The position numbers were made by a program, and so were the translations under genes. Of a stretch of 38,777 nucleotides of DNA, positions 22,436 to 32,841 are shown one piece after another. The stretch spans positions 1 through 38,777 of the forward strand of contig MJGA01000090.1 of the NCBI GenBank assembly GCA_001910725.1, in the 5' to 3' direction. Numbering within the stretch: the first letter of the stretch is position 1; each line of letters opens with the position of its first letter. The notes beneath the pieces are model-generated. The model was not told the origin of the DNA. It did no database searches and worked only from the letters and a program-made list of their open reading frames with translations. This stretch comes from Phanerodontia chrysosporium (lineage: Eukaryota; Basidiomycota; Agaricomycetes; Polyporales; Phanerochaetaceae).

Positions 22436-23033
22436 TTAGACGTCCATTGCTTCATCCTTCGCGGCAGCGTTTTCTTGGTTCTGAGGGCGGAAGAGCTCAT
22501 CGAGCAGTGCAGCAACCTTCTTCTTCGCCTCGTCCTTCTCGCTTTTGACCGTCCGCAGCTCTGCATCGCGACGGTTCGCTATTTGGGCCTCGTCCGAGAG
22601 CAAAAGCATAAGTTTCATGGAATGTATGATGGACAGAAGCGAGTGTGCTGCGCGAATCTACGAGGTCATGAGTATCAAGAACCACAAACAGCACGAAAAA
22701 CGACGCACCATCGACTCTGCGCGGCACTGCGCCTGGAACGCCTCCTGTGCGACACGGAACTTGTCCTTGTCTCCAATCTACGGGAGACAGTCAGCGTGCT
22801 GAAGTACGTAGCGAACAATGCAGCGCGCGCACCGACGCAAGACTGACGAGGTCGACCATGCCGTCGACGAGCACGTCGATCTCGGCGTCGACCTTCTTGT
22901 TCCACTCCTCCTCGATCGCGTCCAGGTACTCGTCCGAGTTCTGGTCGATCGTCGGCTGGCTGCTGCGCGGCAGCAGGCTCGCCGTAGGCAGCGCCGCGCG
23001 CCGCGACACGTCCGTCTGCGGAATCTCGGCCAT
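22436..23033 (-). CDS. MED22: Mediator complex subunit 22 (MED22/Srb6), 163 aa
   Basis: Head-module subunit of Mediator, linking activators to RNA polymerase II in the nucleus. Exons: 23033-22833, 22777-22709, 22657-22436, all phase 0. Family signature segments: DEYLDAIEEEWNKKVDAEID, VDGMVDLVSLASIGDKDKF, FRVAQEAFQAQCRAESM and AAHSLLSIIHSMKLMLLLSD. The C-terminus is a coiled-coil helix with Lys/Glu heptads. The exon 3 acceptor CTCGTAG gives an Ile after ESM; an alternative AG 10 bases further on breaks the frame. Its stop is 116 bp from the stop of the convergent aldolase gene. Confidence 0.93.
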
Positions 23034-23686
23034 GGCGAATGTGGGGGTGGATGGCGGAGCGGGTTCAAGGCGCAGGCGTCTCTTCCGCGGCGCGCTCCCG
23101 CGTTTGGGCCACGCGGAAGGCGCTCGCAAGGCGGTTTGCCTCGAACGCGTATGTGCATGCACAATCCATGGGTTGCAATCATACTTGTGAGTTATATACC
23201 AGCAGTATTTCTGAGTGGGCCACTCAACCTGGGTGCAGATGTCTCATGGACGAACGACTTCAGAGCTCACAAAGCGAACGGCAGTATTGAATGGAGTTCA
23301 CTCGACGTCGAGCTCTCCGAGATATCTCGGACTGTCTCTCGCTGGCTAGAACATTCGACGCAATTAGGAGTCTCTTTCGGTTCTATTAATTGTGCCAACG
23401 CAACGTAGGCATGAACCAAGGCGAACCATATTGCACACGCCCGAGATACTCTTCTTGCTGAAGAGGTGTCGACATCGTCACGCATGTATGCTGGCAGGGG
23501 TCCGAAACGCACTAATCGGTCATCTTACAGCATGACGGGGCGATGCATGATGATGCCATGAGCCAATGAACACGAGATCATCCGTCGGCCGCTCTAACAG
23601 TTTACATTGGCACGATAGCAGAAGACATGAACTCCGGATTAGATCTTTGGCCTTCTGTCATCCCCGTATGATGTCGTGGCGAAGAA
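23034..23686. other. intergenic: MED22 promoter and 3' flank of hydrophobin 3
   Basis: No coding signal was recognised. Open frames here are continuations of antisense frames across MED22. Confidence 0.4.
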
Positions 23687-24126
23687 TCAAAGTTCGATAG
23701 GGAGGCACCCAATACCAATCAATCCACCCTGCAAGTTGGTGAGTATTTCTGTTACATGCCGCCGGCGAGCAGACTTACCGATGCCGTGTTTGAGCAGCAC
23801 ACAACGTTGGAGCCGCAGGCGTTGCCGGTACCGACGCCAATTACGGTGATAGGAGAACATTGCAGGCCGATGAGATCGGTAAGGTCACCGACCACGATCC
23901 CGAGAAGGCCTAAAAGGAGGTTCGCTGAGGACGATGAGCTCTGTGCACGGCATATGATTCAGCAACTGCTCGACTATCCAAAGGCGGGAGGAGGACGTAC
24001 GGAGACGGTCTTCTCGCAGCATTGTACGGTACCGGTGCTGCAGGTGCCGCCGGACTGACGGACAGAGAGGGGGGTGGCGACCGCAAGGACGGGTAGAGCA
24101 AGCAGCGATGCGATGGCGACCCTCAT
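23687..24126 (-). CDS. class I hydrophobin 3 (109 aa)
   Basis: Exons: 24126-24001 (126 nt), 23940-23779 (162 nt), 23728-23687 (42 nt). Signal peptide [19 protein letters not shown]. Cysteines GGTC, QCC, GLQC, NAC, VCC and IGC give the full set of eight. It ends [13 protein letters not shown], so its last residues carry a Glu where its neighbours have Thr. Exon 2 contains [18 protein letters not shown], closer to hydrophobins 4 and 5 (GDLTxLIGL) than to 1 and 2 (QDVxALVGL), so it belongs to the second subfamily of the cluster. Confidence 0.94.
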
Positions 24127-25087
24127 TTCAATGAACTTGGGAATGACAGGCGAAGTTGACTGTGGGGAGTTGTTCGACTGAGGTTTGACGAGCAAGTGCG
24201 TCGAAATTTATACCGTTCCCTGCGCAAAGTCTGATGTTCGTCCTTTACCCATTCTTGCCGGCCCATCAAGACGCTGCGTCACGATGTGCGACGAGTAGCC
24301 AATCCGGCCGGTGAAGATAACTGCAAAGTTCGTCGTACTCAGGTAATGGAGAGTCTAATAACGTTCAGAGGTTCATAAACCTGACGATCTGCCTACCGCA
24401 TTCTCAGGTGGTGACATGAGCTTTGGCACTTGCAAATAGGCGTGTTCGGGCCCGATTGTCGCCAAGCATGGTTGGATCCACAGCAACTCCGACTTCGTTC
24501 GCTTACAAGTTACCGGATTTCCGAAGCGTACATTGTGCGGCCTTAGCGAGCTTGAAGGTTATGCTTGAGCTTGACGGATGGTCTCAACGGTGCCGATTTC
24601 AGCAATGGGTGCAAGCTCAGTTGTATTGGAGGGCCAACTGTGACCCTAGGTTCCCTCGGACATATACGCCGCTTATCCACAGACTTCAGCTAAGCTTTGC
24701 ATCGCGGTGAGGATACGATATACTTTGGCACACAATAACCTCAAAATCCAACTGACACGGCGTCACCAGCTTCTATCGAAAACGCCAGGACCGAAACCAC
24801 CAACCCTCGAATGGCTCGTACACCCAAGAGGCAGTCGACATGCCCTAGTTGGCACGCGGTCTGTTACTCCGAAGCTCGTGTGCGCGGCGATAGCGCGTTG
24901 ACGTCCTTCAGTCTACCATTCATGATCGTGCTGCTTAAGTTGTGGTTCATCTAGCTCATGCTCTCAAAGTGCCGAAGCGAAGATCGTCGTGGTCAATGGT
25001 ACGGGTTTTCTCATCAACTATTCTGTCTCTGAACATCAATGTACAAACAGCCCTGAATATTTCCATCTCAAGCTTGGGTCACGGCGC
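24127..25087. other. intergenic between hydrophobins 3 and 4
   Basis: Holds the hydrophobin 3 promoter. No recognisable gene in the remaining roughly 800 bp; plus-strand frames at 24423-24901 lack family features. Confidence 0.4.
24204..24212 (-). promoter_or_regulatory. TATA box of hydrophobin 3
   Basis: Minus-strand TATAAATTT, about 80 bp upstream of the ATG at 24126. Confidence 0.55.
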
Positions 25088-25511
25088 TCAGAGGGTGATG
25101 GGAATGCATCCGATGCCAATGAGGCCGCCCTGTAATTCGTGGTCAGGCGTAAACTCCTCGTGTTTAGGGATGTACTCACAAGCTGGGTGTTAGAGCAGCA
25201 GACAGTGTTGGAGCTGCATGCATTGCCGCTGCCAATGCCAATGACGTTGATGGGCGAGCAGGTCAAACCAATGAGACCCGTCAGGTCACCGAGGACGATG
25301 CCTAGGAGGCCTGCGAGGAGGCCCGCCTGAGCGGAGGAGCTCTGTCGTACACGTTAGGCGGACATGTCAAAATCATCATTGGCCGACTTACGGAGATCGT
25401 CGAGTCGCAGCACTGGACGCTACCGGAGCTGCAGGACGACTGGCGGACCTCGAGGGGCGTGGCGACCGCAAGAAGAGGGAGTGCGAGCAGGGAGGCGGCG
25501 GCGAACTTCAT
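25088..25511 (-). CDS. class I hydrophobin 4 (107 aa)
   Basis: Exons: 25511-25392 (120 nt), 25341-25180 (162 nt), 25129-25088 (42 nt). Signal peptide [19 protein letters not shown]. The eight cysteines are SSC, QCC, GLTC, NAC, VCC and IGC. It ends [13 protein letters not shown]. Exon 2 is almost identical to that of hydrophobin 5 from [18 protein letters not shown] to VCCSNTQ, indicating recent tandem duplication or gene conversion. Exon 1 is shorter by two codons and its linker differs (LEVRQ against VPNSAPA). Confidence 0.95.
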
Positions 25512-26555
25512 TGTGAGGAGGTGGACTTGGTTGTGCTGCTGAACGACGAGAGCTGTTCGGCTGGGGGCTCTGAGGTGGGCTCGCAGTGCTTTTATACCCT
25601 CTTGTCCCGCTGAAATTCCCGCGTAGGGCGTCCCGCAAGTCACCCTCTATCGCTGCAGGCGTGCACCGGTTGGGCCTGGGTTGCCCGTGTGCGGTCGGAG
25701 ATACGCTCAACACCCTCTAGACTCGCGCTGCCGCCGACGGCAGGCGTTGCAGGACCGCCGCGTGCCCGTCAATCCATGAGGAACATTAATGCCAGTGCGA
25801 GTTGGGTCATCACCTCCTTGTGCTCTCGCCCGGACAGCTGATGCTGAGTGCATTTTTTGCCCTGGTTTAGACATGTGTTCCTGGCTGCTGCTCGTCTCGT
25901 GTACCCAGCGAAGGTCACCATGACTTCCTTCAATTCAGCATGCAGTCCCGCCACCTTCGTCTCGTCCCGTCTCTCCTGGTACCGTGGCATCCGCAGATCG
26001 TTACGTCCTCCATGATAAGGGCTTGTAATGTCTCCGCCACGAGTCGTCGTGCATGCCGTGGCTCAAGGAAGGCTGTGAAATAACGGCTGCCGCGCCTCCA
26101 ATTCTTCCTATCACGCGGATTGACGGCTACGAAGCGAGAGAGTCTCGGCTTTCCGTCTTCTGGTGCCTGGCTCTCTGGTTCTCGCTCGCTTGACCCTCCA
26201 ACGTCCCTGTGTCTTGACGGGGCATTATTCGACTGCCTTCTCGGGCGTTGAAAAGCGGGTTCGTACTGATGCCGTGGTACGCAGGCATGTTATGTCCAAT
26301 TTGCAACGGCAGGCTGACGGCAGCACTGACGGCCTATGGCCGTAGCCGTGTCAGATAGAATTGCAGACAAGCCGACGCGGCTATTATGCTCTTCGTTTGC
26401 TTGATCTGCTTAAACGCGTATACACTCAATTCCAAATTGGTTCGTGGCACGCGGGCAATCACTCGGCAACTTTCTCGCACAGCATAGGAAATGGTCTTTA
26501 ATTGCAACTATATACCCCTCCAATCCTGCCCAGCCTTGACCGCGAGCGTAGGCGT
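25512..26555. other. intergenic between hydrophobins 4 and 5
   Basis: Apart from the hydrophobin 4 promoter, nothing was recognised. A 73-codon minus frame (25769-25990) has a helical look but no start context, splice partners or known motif. Confidence 0.4.
25590..25596 (-). promoter_or_regulatory. TATA box of hydrophobin 4
   Basis: TATAAAA on the minus strand in GGGTATAAAAGC, about 80 bp upstream of the ATG at 25511. Confidence 0.65.
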
Positions 26556-27001
26556 TTACAACGTGATGGGAATACATCCAATGCCGATGAGACCGCCCTA
26601 ATCCCGAGGAGTTGTGAGTACGAACAAACAGCAGTTGAGCTCCACTAACCGCCTGGGTGTTGGAGCAGCAGACGGTGTTGGAGCTGCATGCATTGCCGCT
26701 CCCAATTCCAATCACATTAATGGGCGAGCAGGTCAAGCCGATGAGGCCCGTCAAGTCGCCGAGCACGATGCCAAGAAGGCCCGCGAGGATACCCGCCTCA
26801 GCCGAAGTGCTCTGAGAGAGCAATAGTCAGCATGCCAATCTCAGAGAAATATTGGAGCGGCGAGGCGTGACTCACGGAGACAGTAGAGTCACAGCACTGG
26901 ACGCTGCCGGAGCTGCACGACGACGCCGGGGCGCTGTTCGGTACAGGGGTGGCGACCGCAAGGAGAGGGAGGGCGAGCAGGGAGATGGCGGAGAGCTTCA
27001 T
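26556..27001 (-). CDS. class I hydrophobin 5 (109 aa)
   Basis: Exons: 27001-26876 (126 nt), 26811-26650 (162 nt), 26597-26556 (42 nt). Signal peptide [20 protein letters not shown], then a Pro/Ser/Ala linker. The eight cysteines are SSC, QCC, GLTC, NAC, VCC and IGC. It ends [13 protein letters not shown], the same as hydrophobin 4. Its first introns differ in sequence from those of hydrophobin 4 although the exons match, so the exons look constrained or converted. Last gene of the hydrophobin array before a 1.9-kb gap. Confidence 0.95.
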
Positions 27002-28879
27002 GCTGAGTATGCGGGAGACAGGTGAGCTGTAGAACGCTGCAGGTCCTGGTGAACACTGGTGCTAAACCTTTGGCTTTATACTCGACATTCCTCATACGGT
27101 CCCCTTGCAGGTCGTGATGATCCCGACTGGTCGGAGGGGCCTCGAGCACACTGGTATACCGCGCCCGAACGCCTCTCAGTCTCGACTCTGAGTCTAGTAT
27201 TTTGTTAGGCACAGGCTCGAGCAGCGAAGCAGGACGTTAGGTAACGTCGCACATGCATATCGTGAGTGGACAGTACAAGTGAATGGTTCTGAGATGGTTT
27301 GACAGTTATCCTGAACAGGTCGTGTATGTCGCCGCATCTGGGTCCTTGAGCATCGTGGCTGGCGGCCGTTGTGCGAAAGGAACATCACATTAATTTCCCC
27401 GACACATGTGCTCCGCGATGTTCATGCTTGACGCCTTCACTCATCGCCAGACAAGGTCCAACTACAGCCTGCGCCACATCGAGGATATGTCCTCATCGCC
27501 AGCTGCGAAACCAGGTCCTGGGCTGTGGCCATGCAGGTCTCGAGGATGAGGTTAAGCTACTGTGGCATAGAAGGCTCGTCAACCTGGACGGAGTGCCTGT
27601 GCGGCTGCGCAAGCCTCCTGAAAGGAAGGCTTCGCGTTAGCCAGTCAGCACTCAGCTAGGGCTCGTCCAACCAACGAGCGTGCGAGTATATTGCGGGCGC
27701 CGGCTTGTTCCCGCGCTCGCTTGACCTGCAGTCCAGCCCGTGCATATTCCAAATTGTATCTCTTCGATGCTCTCGGCCTTTCCCATAGATCCATCCGTTG
27801 TGGCACTCTTACCTTCGCCGTTTATATTAACTATTACACGCATGTCCGGCTGGAAGAGGTCGTGACCATCGTTGGCTAGGCACTCCATGCACGGGACGTA
27901 ATTCCAGCCAACACCCCCGTTCATCCCCGTTCACTATGCCGCGAGGATCAAGTGCCAGCGGGAGGATCCTTGTGACCTGATGGAAACCATGGTCTGGTAT
28001 GTGCCTGTTGACTTCCAGTCTCTTCAATAGATGTCCCAGTTCACAAGAGCAGGGCTGCGTGGACGTACGTACTGCATTTTGTTGACAGTCGGGCGTCCGA
28101 TACCCTGACAGTGTATGGCAGGTCTGAAGGGAGATGCGGAGATGCCTTTCCTGCGACCTCCGTGACAACAGCAAAGCAGCTCGAGCCGGGCCAGCGCACA
28201 GCCGTAATGCATCATTTGCGAGTCCACGTCCTCGACTATGAACAGACCCGCAGCGGTGCCCCGTTTCTGCATCGTCGACCAGCCGTCGGCATCGATTGAA
28301 ATGTTGCAGTGACGACCCGCAGGCAGCACAGGCAAACGCGGCCTTCAGCGCGTTGTACGCAGGCATGGTCAACCAAAGATCGAACCGCGGAGCCTCCTCG
28401 GGCCACGGCGCCGCCTCGTCCGATATATACCGTGCCCACGGTCATGAAAATGGCGCCCTGAGATCCGCTTCCCTACATCCTCTCGCGGGATTCGATTGCA
28501 GCCGAGACAGGTATGTGGTCTGGCCAGTATTATCCCCGCCTGGATCTCAGCGACGCTACCCAGATAGCTTCGAGGCTGTTCGGAAGCAATGTGGCCTCCT
28601 TGTAGTAAAGAGAGGTGACACAGCGTAACCGATGGCCAGCGTAGATGGGGCAAGAAAAATTGCTTACTACGTTGCGAATGATCAACTTTCGCGTCGCTCC
28701 TGCGTTTCGGAGGTTTTAAGCAAGAGGAATTGGAACAAGATTTCAATTCGAGTTATCCAATGACATGGTTCTCGGGCCTCTCGGGTATGTACTGCCATTG
28801 CAGAGCTAGAACCAACGTTCTAGTACAACGCCAGACGAGAGTGAAGATGCAGTGGAACAGGGCTACAGTTAACGCGACC
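27002..28879. other. 1.9-kb region without an assignable gene
   Basis: Holds the hydrophobin 5 promoter. From 27.8 to 28.7 kb the minus strand has overlapping long open frames (181 codons at 27827-28372 and 125 codons at 28369-28746) of Cys/Arg-rich composition. I could not join them into a convincing gene and recognise no domain. A young, decayed or small secreted protein gene is possible. Confidence 0.35.
27074..27080 (-). promoter_or_regulatory. TATA box of hydrophobin 5
   Basis: TATAAAG on the minus strand, about 74 bp upstream of the ATG at 27001. Confidence 0.6.
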
Positions 28880-29583
28880 TCATTTCGGCAAGTCTTCATC
28901 CTCGACAGTGTCTTCGTCGGTCTGCGTTTGCTGTTCCGCGGTCTTTCTGCTTGCCTTGACCGGAGCTATTAACCGGCCTCTCGGTCGCCTGTGGACATAT
29001 CAGCGAATATTGGACCTCGATTTTATCGCTTGCACATACCGCTGACCAGGTGCGTGCGGACCGACGACGACGGACATCCATAAGTCGCAAATAATGTCTG
29101 CATCGACGATACGCCTCCACGTCTCCGCGGAGCACTCCGTGATGTCTACGTACTCGTTGGTTCCCGACTTGGGATCAAGCATAGTCGCAGAAAGGCGGAT
29201 CCTGCCTATTCTCCGCGCGTCGTAGCGGTTGTTGTAGCCGACCGACTGCTGGAAGGGATATAGGCACCTGTCATATAGCTCCTGCGCAAGGACGGTACAT
29301 CAGTGAATTAAGGGCATGTCCAGCAGTGACAAGACGAATAGCGTACCTCGTGCGTAAGCTCCTTCAGGTCCTCCTTAGCGATCACCCCGAAGTTCTCGCA
29401 AGTTAGGTCACGCAGTATGTCGAGCCACCGAAGGGTAATCCAAGGCTTTTCTCTCACTTCGGGTAGCGGCCTAGTAGCAGGTTCAGGCTCCTGGGTGACT
29501 GCACGGTGAACCTCGCAGCAGGTGCACTTGTGTTCCTTACGACTTTTGCGAAGCCAGGAAGGAAATCTCATGCAGCCAGGCAT
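28880..29583 (-). CDS. uncharacterised small protein (195 aa)
   Basis: Family not recognised. Three exons join in phase: 29583-29347, 29281-29040, 28988-28880. The N-terminus is basic and Cys-containing (SRKEHKCTCCEVHR). The centre has a compact, aromatic fold-like stretch (TLRWLDILRDLTCENFGV, YPFQQSVGYNNRYDARRIG, DADIICDLWMSVVVGPHAP). The tail is charged and ends EDEDLPK. There is no signal peptide or membrane span. Support comes from three consecutive introns with good GT..AG ends that all preserve the frame. A Met at codon 5 is an alternative start. Confidence 0.6.
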
Positions 29584-30107
29584 GGTGTGAGTGAGATATG
29601 TGGGTATGCATCCTCAACTTGTGGGCATCGCCATTTAAAACCTTGCCAATGTGGCCACAAGTCGCGAGCGCCACAGCGATCGCGTCGGGAGTGTGCACAT
29701 TGTCCGATGGCCATTGCTTGTGCGTCGCTTAGATACAGTGGCCATGCTAGTGTAGCGGATGCAACCTGTTTGTCACTTCAGTGACCGATCAGACCTAGTG
29801 CCACTCGCCATGTTCCAGCATAGCCTACTTGTACAACAGTACTAGTGAAATACGCTGGTGCACGGTGGCCATAATTGACATAGCGACCTCTGCTACGTCG
29901 ACCCTGTGTGCGATCCATTAGTTTCGCCGCGGCGCGTACCTACGATCAAGGGTGGCAGGGTTCAAAACTCATGAACTGAATCGGGCATTGTTGTAAGATG
30001 GACGCCTGACGCGATATGTCACCTACGACGCGATTTAAAGTGAGCTGGGATGAGCATTTCATACACATAGGCGAATGTGATATGGGGAAGGGGTCGTTCA
30101 AGGTACC
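29584..30107. other. intergenic
   Basis: Between the start of the 195-aa gene and the stop of the alpha/beta hydrolase gene. Nothing coding was recognised. Confidence 0.45.
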
Positions 30108-32561
30108 TTACCAAGGCCTACCGAGCCTCGGGAGCTCGAACGACGTTCTGATATCTCTCCATGCATCCAAGACTTCGCGCTCCTCTTCCTGCAAATCCTC
30201 CACGGTTGTTGCTCTCGTTGGGTCAGGGAATATTGTACTGTCGACACTGCAGATGGTCCCATCTCTTGGAAGCTTACCCTCTCTGAAATATACGCGGATG
30301 GCCTTGGCGGTGCAGAGCGATGTTGCAGCAAGCGAGGCGTGCTATATGGCATAAGGGCTGAGACAGGCAGGTCTGCGGGCCAAGTGGCAAATAGCCTACC
30401 CCTGCCGAGTCCTGGTGCAGCACGATAGAGTTTTTGAACCCTCGCGACATCTTCCAGGCACTGTGTGAAGCCGTGTCAGATGCATCTATCCCGGCGCGTA
30501 GTCAAGGATAGGCCTACTTGACCAAAGGAGTCACAGGATCAGCAGTGTTTCCCACTATGAGCATTGGATATGACGTGTTTGCAACAAACGGTCCTGCAAA
30601 CCGCTCCACGGGCCTCGTCTTCCACCCACTACATAAGATGATGGTCAGTGGACCACCTGATACCAAAAATGTAAAACAAGGACGTACGTGCAGACAACGC
30701 GTATGAACATCTGGTCCGCAAATCCCGAGTGCTTGCTTTCCGTTTCGAGGTACTCTGCGATTTCCTCAATTGTGTCGTCCGCGCGCTCGGCGTCGGCATC
30801 GGTGCACGCAATCGCTACGAGTGCGTCTGCGCTAGGCAGCGGCGGTGTCTCAGGATCCGGCGGTTCATTGGGGCACTTGCAGCTGAAGGGCGGGTGGACG
30901 GGCACGAGCTTCGCGAGTCGCGCGAACTGGAGTCCGTCGCCCTTCTCAACCTGCGCGAGTGCGTTCAGGAAGAGCATGGAGGGGTACACAGTGGGCGTGC
31001 CGGATCTTCCGTACGGCGAGTAGAGCAGCTGGAAGAGTGTGGATTTTACGGCCTTGAAGTCTAGCAATCCGTATTCATCGCCGGTCGTGTTGCTATACAG
31101 AGGAAGAGGGCGACGTTGGAGAGCGGCGAGGATGCCCGTGAGCCGCGCGTGCACCTTATCAGTCGTGGGCTCGTAGAGCTCGCACAGCAAAGGTCCTGCA
31201 GCCACGCAGGCGTCCAGGATCATGCGTAGCGTCAGATCTGTATCAAGGAGGTTTGTGGTCCACAGGCCGGCGTGATAATCGTCAGAATCCACGACTCCTG
31301 TAGCGTACATCAGCCATTTGAACGCATGGAGAAGTAGTCTATGCTCACCGTCGATAATCAACCTCTCTACATGATTCTAGAACTAGTCAACACATAGCGT
31401 TATTATGTAAAGTGCAGAGCTTACAGGGAACATGGCAGCGTATCTACAAGGAAGATCAGTGAAAGCAGCCAAAGAGCGAATAAACAACCTACGTGGCGTC
31501 AAGTACGGAGCATAGCTGCGGATTCATGGTGTTGGAAAACATATTGCTGGTATAACGAGATGACGTACGAGAACCCCCAGTATTGAAGTTTGTTGCGCCC
31601 GTGGGCACGCGTGATGCTTAACATATCCCTGGCGACTAACGCAGTGCTTACATACGGCGATGACCCGAGCGTTGTCCGCGCCGCGATGGTATTCTGTACG
31701 TGGAACCGCCCCCACATGCGCGCCAGGGCGTCCGCGGTGGCGTTCAAAGCCGGGTCGTTCTCGAGGCGAAGGCCCCACGCAGCTGCTTCAGCCTCGTCCT
31801 CAAAGATGGTGACGCGCGGCGTCGTTCTCCAAACTCCTCTGATAGAATATTAGCAATGCCATATCGCAAGGCCGCGGGGTGGGGAACATACCGGGGGTCA
31901 AACCCGATGATATCAAATTCGTCGCCGATGAGCTTTTGGAAGCTGTCACCTAACGCAGCGATGAGGGAGACCCCAGAGGCCCCTGGCCCTCCTACAACAC
32001 AAATTCTCAGTGAGTTCTCGCAGAGCAGGCGACGATGTGAAGATATACCCGGGTTGAAAAGGATAGGCCCTTTATAGTTCTCATCGTTTACTGCGAACTT
32101 CGAGGGTACCTTGACAAGCGCAATGCCGGCCTGAGGTCCATCAGGCTTGGAGTAGTCCAGAGGGACCTGCAGTAATGTAGAGTGATGTTCGTCGAATGTT
32201 GACGTTGAGAAGAAGCACTCACCATCAACCGCGCACATTGCTTCCCGCCATAGCACGACACCCAGGTCAGCGAGTCCACGCTGCTGGACGGCACCTATTT
32301 TGCATGTCAGCACACTAGTGGGAGGATCGCTGCAAGACTCACCTCGCCCCAGACGAGCTCTGGGTTTCTCGCAGCGACGCTAACGTCGTGCCGAGGGGAC
32401 GCGTACTCGCGGCTGAACAACAGGGGGATAGACGCCTTCGCGAGGGCGACAGCGCCGAGGAAGAGGAGGATGCGCCAACAGGCTGCTCTGTGTGAGCATG
32501 TCCCATCTTTCTTAGCCGTCGTGGTCTCGGCATAGAAACTCTTGAAGTTACTTTCGTCCAT
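30108..32561 (-). CDS. TAP-like alpha/beta hydrolase, membrane-anchored (622 aa)
   Basis: Serine hydrolase of the tripeptidyl-aminopeptidase/prolyl-iminopeptidase type (SCO7095-like). Twelve exons keep phase: 32561-32343, 32294-32223, 32166-32049, 31991-31892, 31838-31565, 31515-31493, 31443-31425, 31376-31349, 31297-30688, 30628-30518, 30460-30400, 30341-30108. One hydrophobic span after a 30-residue charged head (CWRILLFLGAVALAKASIPL) suggests a type II membrane anchor. Catalytic parts: oxyanion loop FNPGGPGASG; nucleophile Ser in YWGFSY; Asp in GNTADPVTPL; His in DSAGHASLAA. The C-terminal TAP-like domain is present (CTAKAIRVYFREGKLPRDGT). The elbow Gly after GFSY is not found in the modelled frame: the exon 5 donor must be the weak GTCATC, or a base is missing near 31510 (see findings). 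Confidence 0.85.
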
Positions 32562-32841
32562 GGTGGTGGACGAAGGCAATGAGTGACAGGCGGAGGCACC
32601 CGCGTAATTATATGTGGGACCACAAGTCGTGACCGCGATCAGGCAGGGATCCAGGATCAGCCACGGTATAAGGAACATCACCGCTCAGCGACACGACGTC
32701 AGCGGGTCCATGTGCATGCTCTACAGGCGTGAGACTACTGAGCAGCAAAAGTCCCCTTGCGCTACAGCGATTACTCTCGACCTAAATCATAGATGAGTCC
32801 ACCCAACAGAACGAACACAGGGCCAGCCGGTCCCTAGTGAC

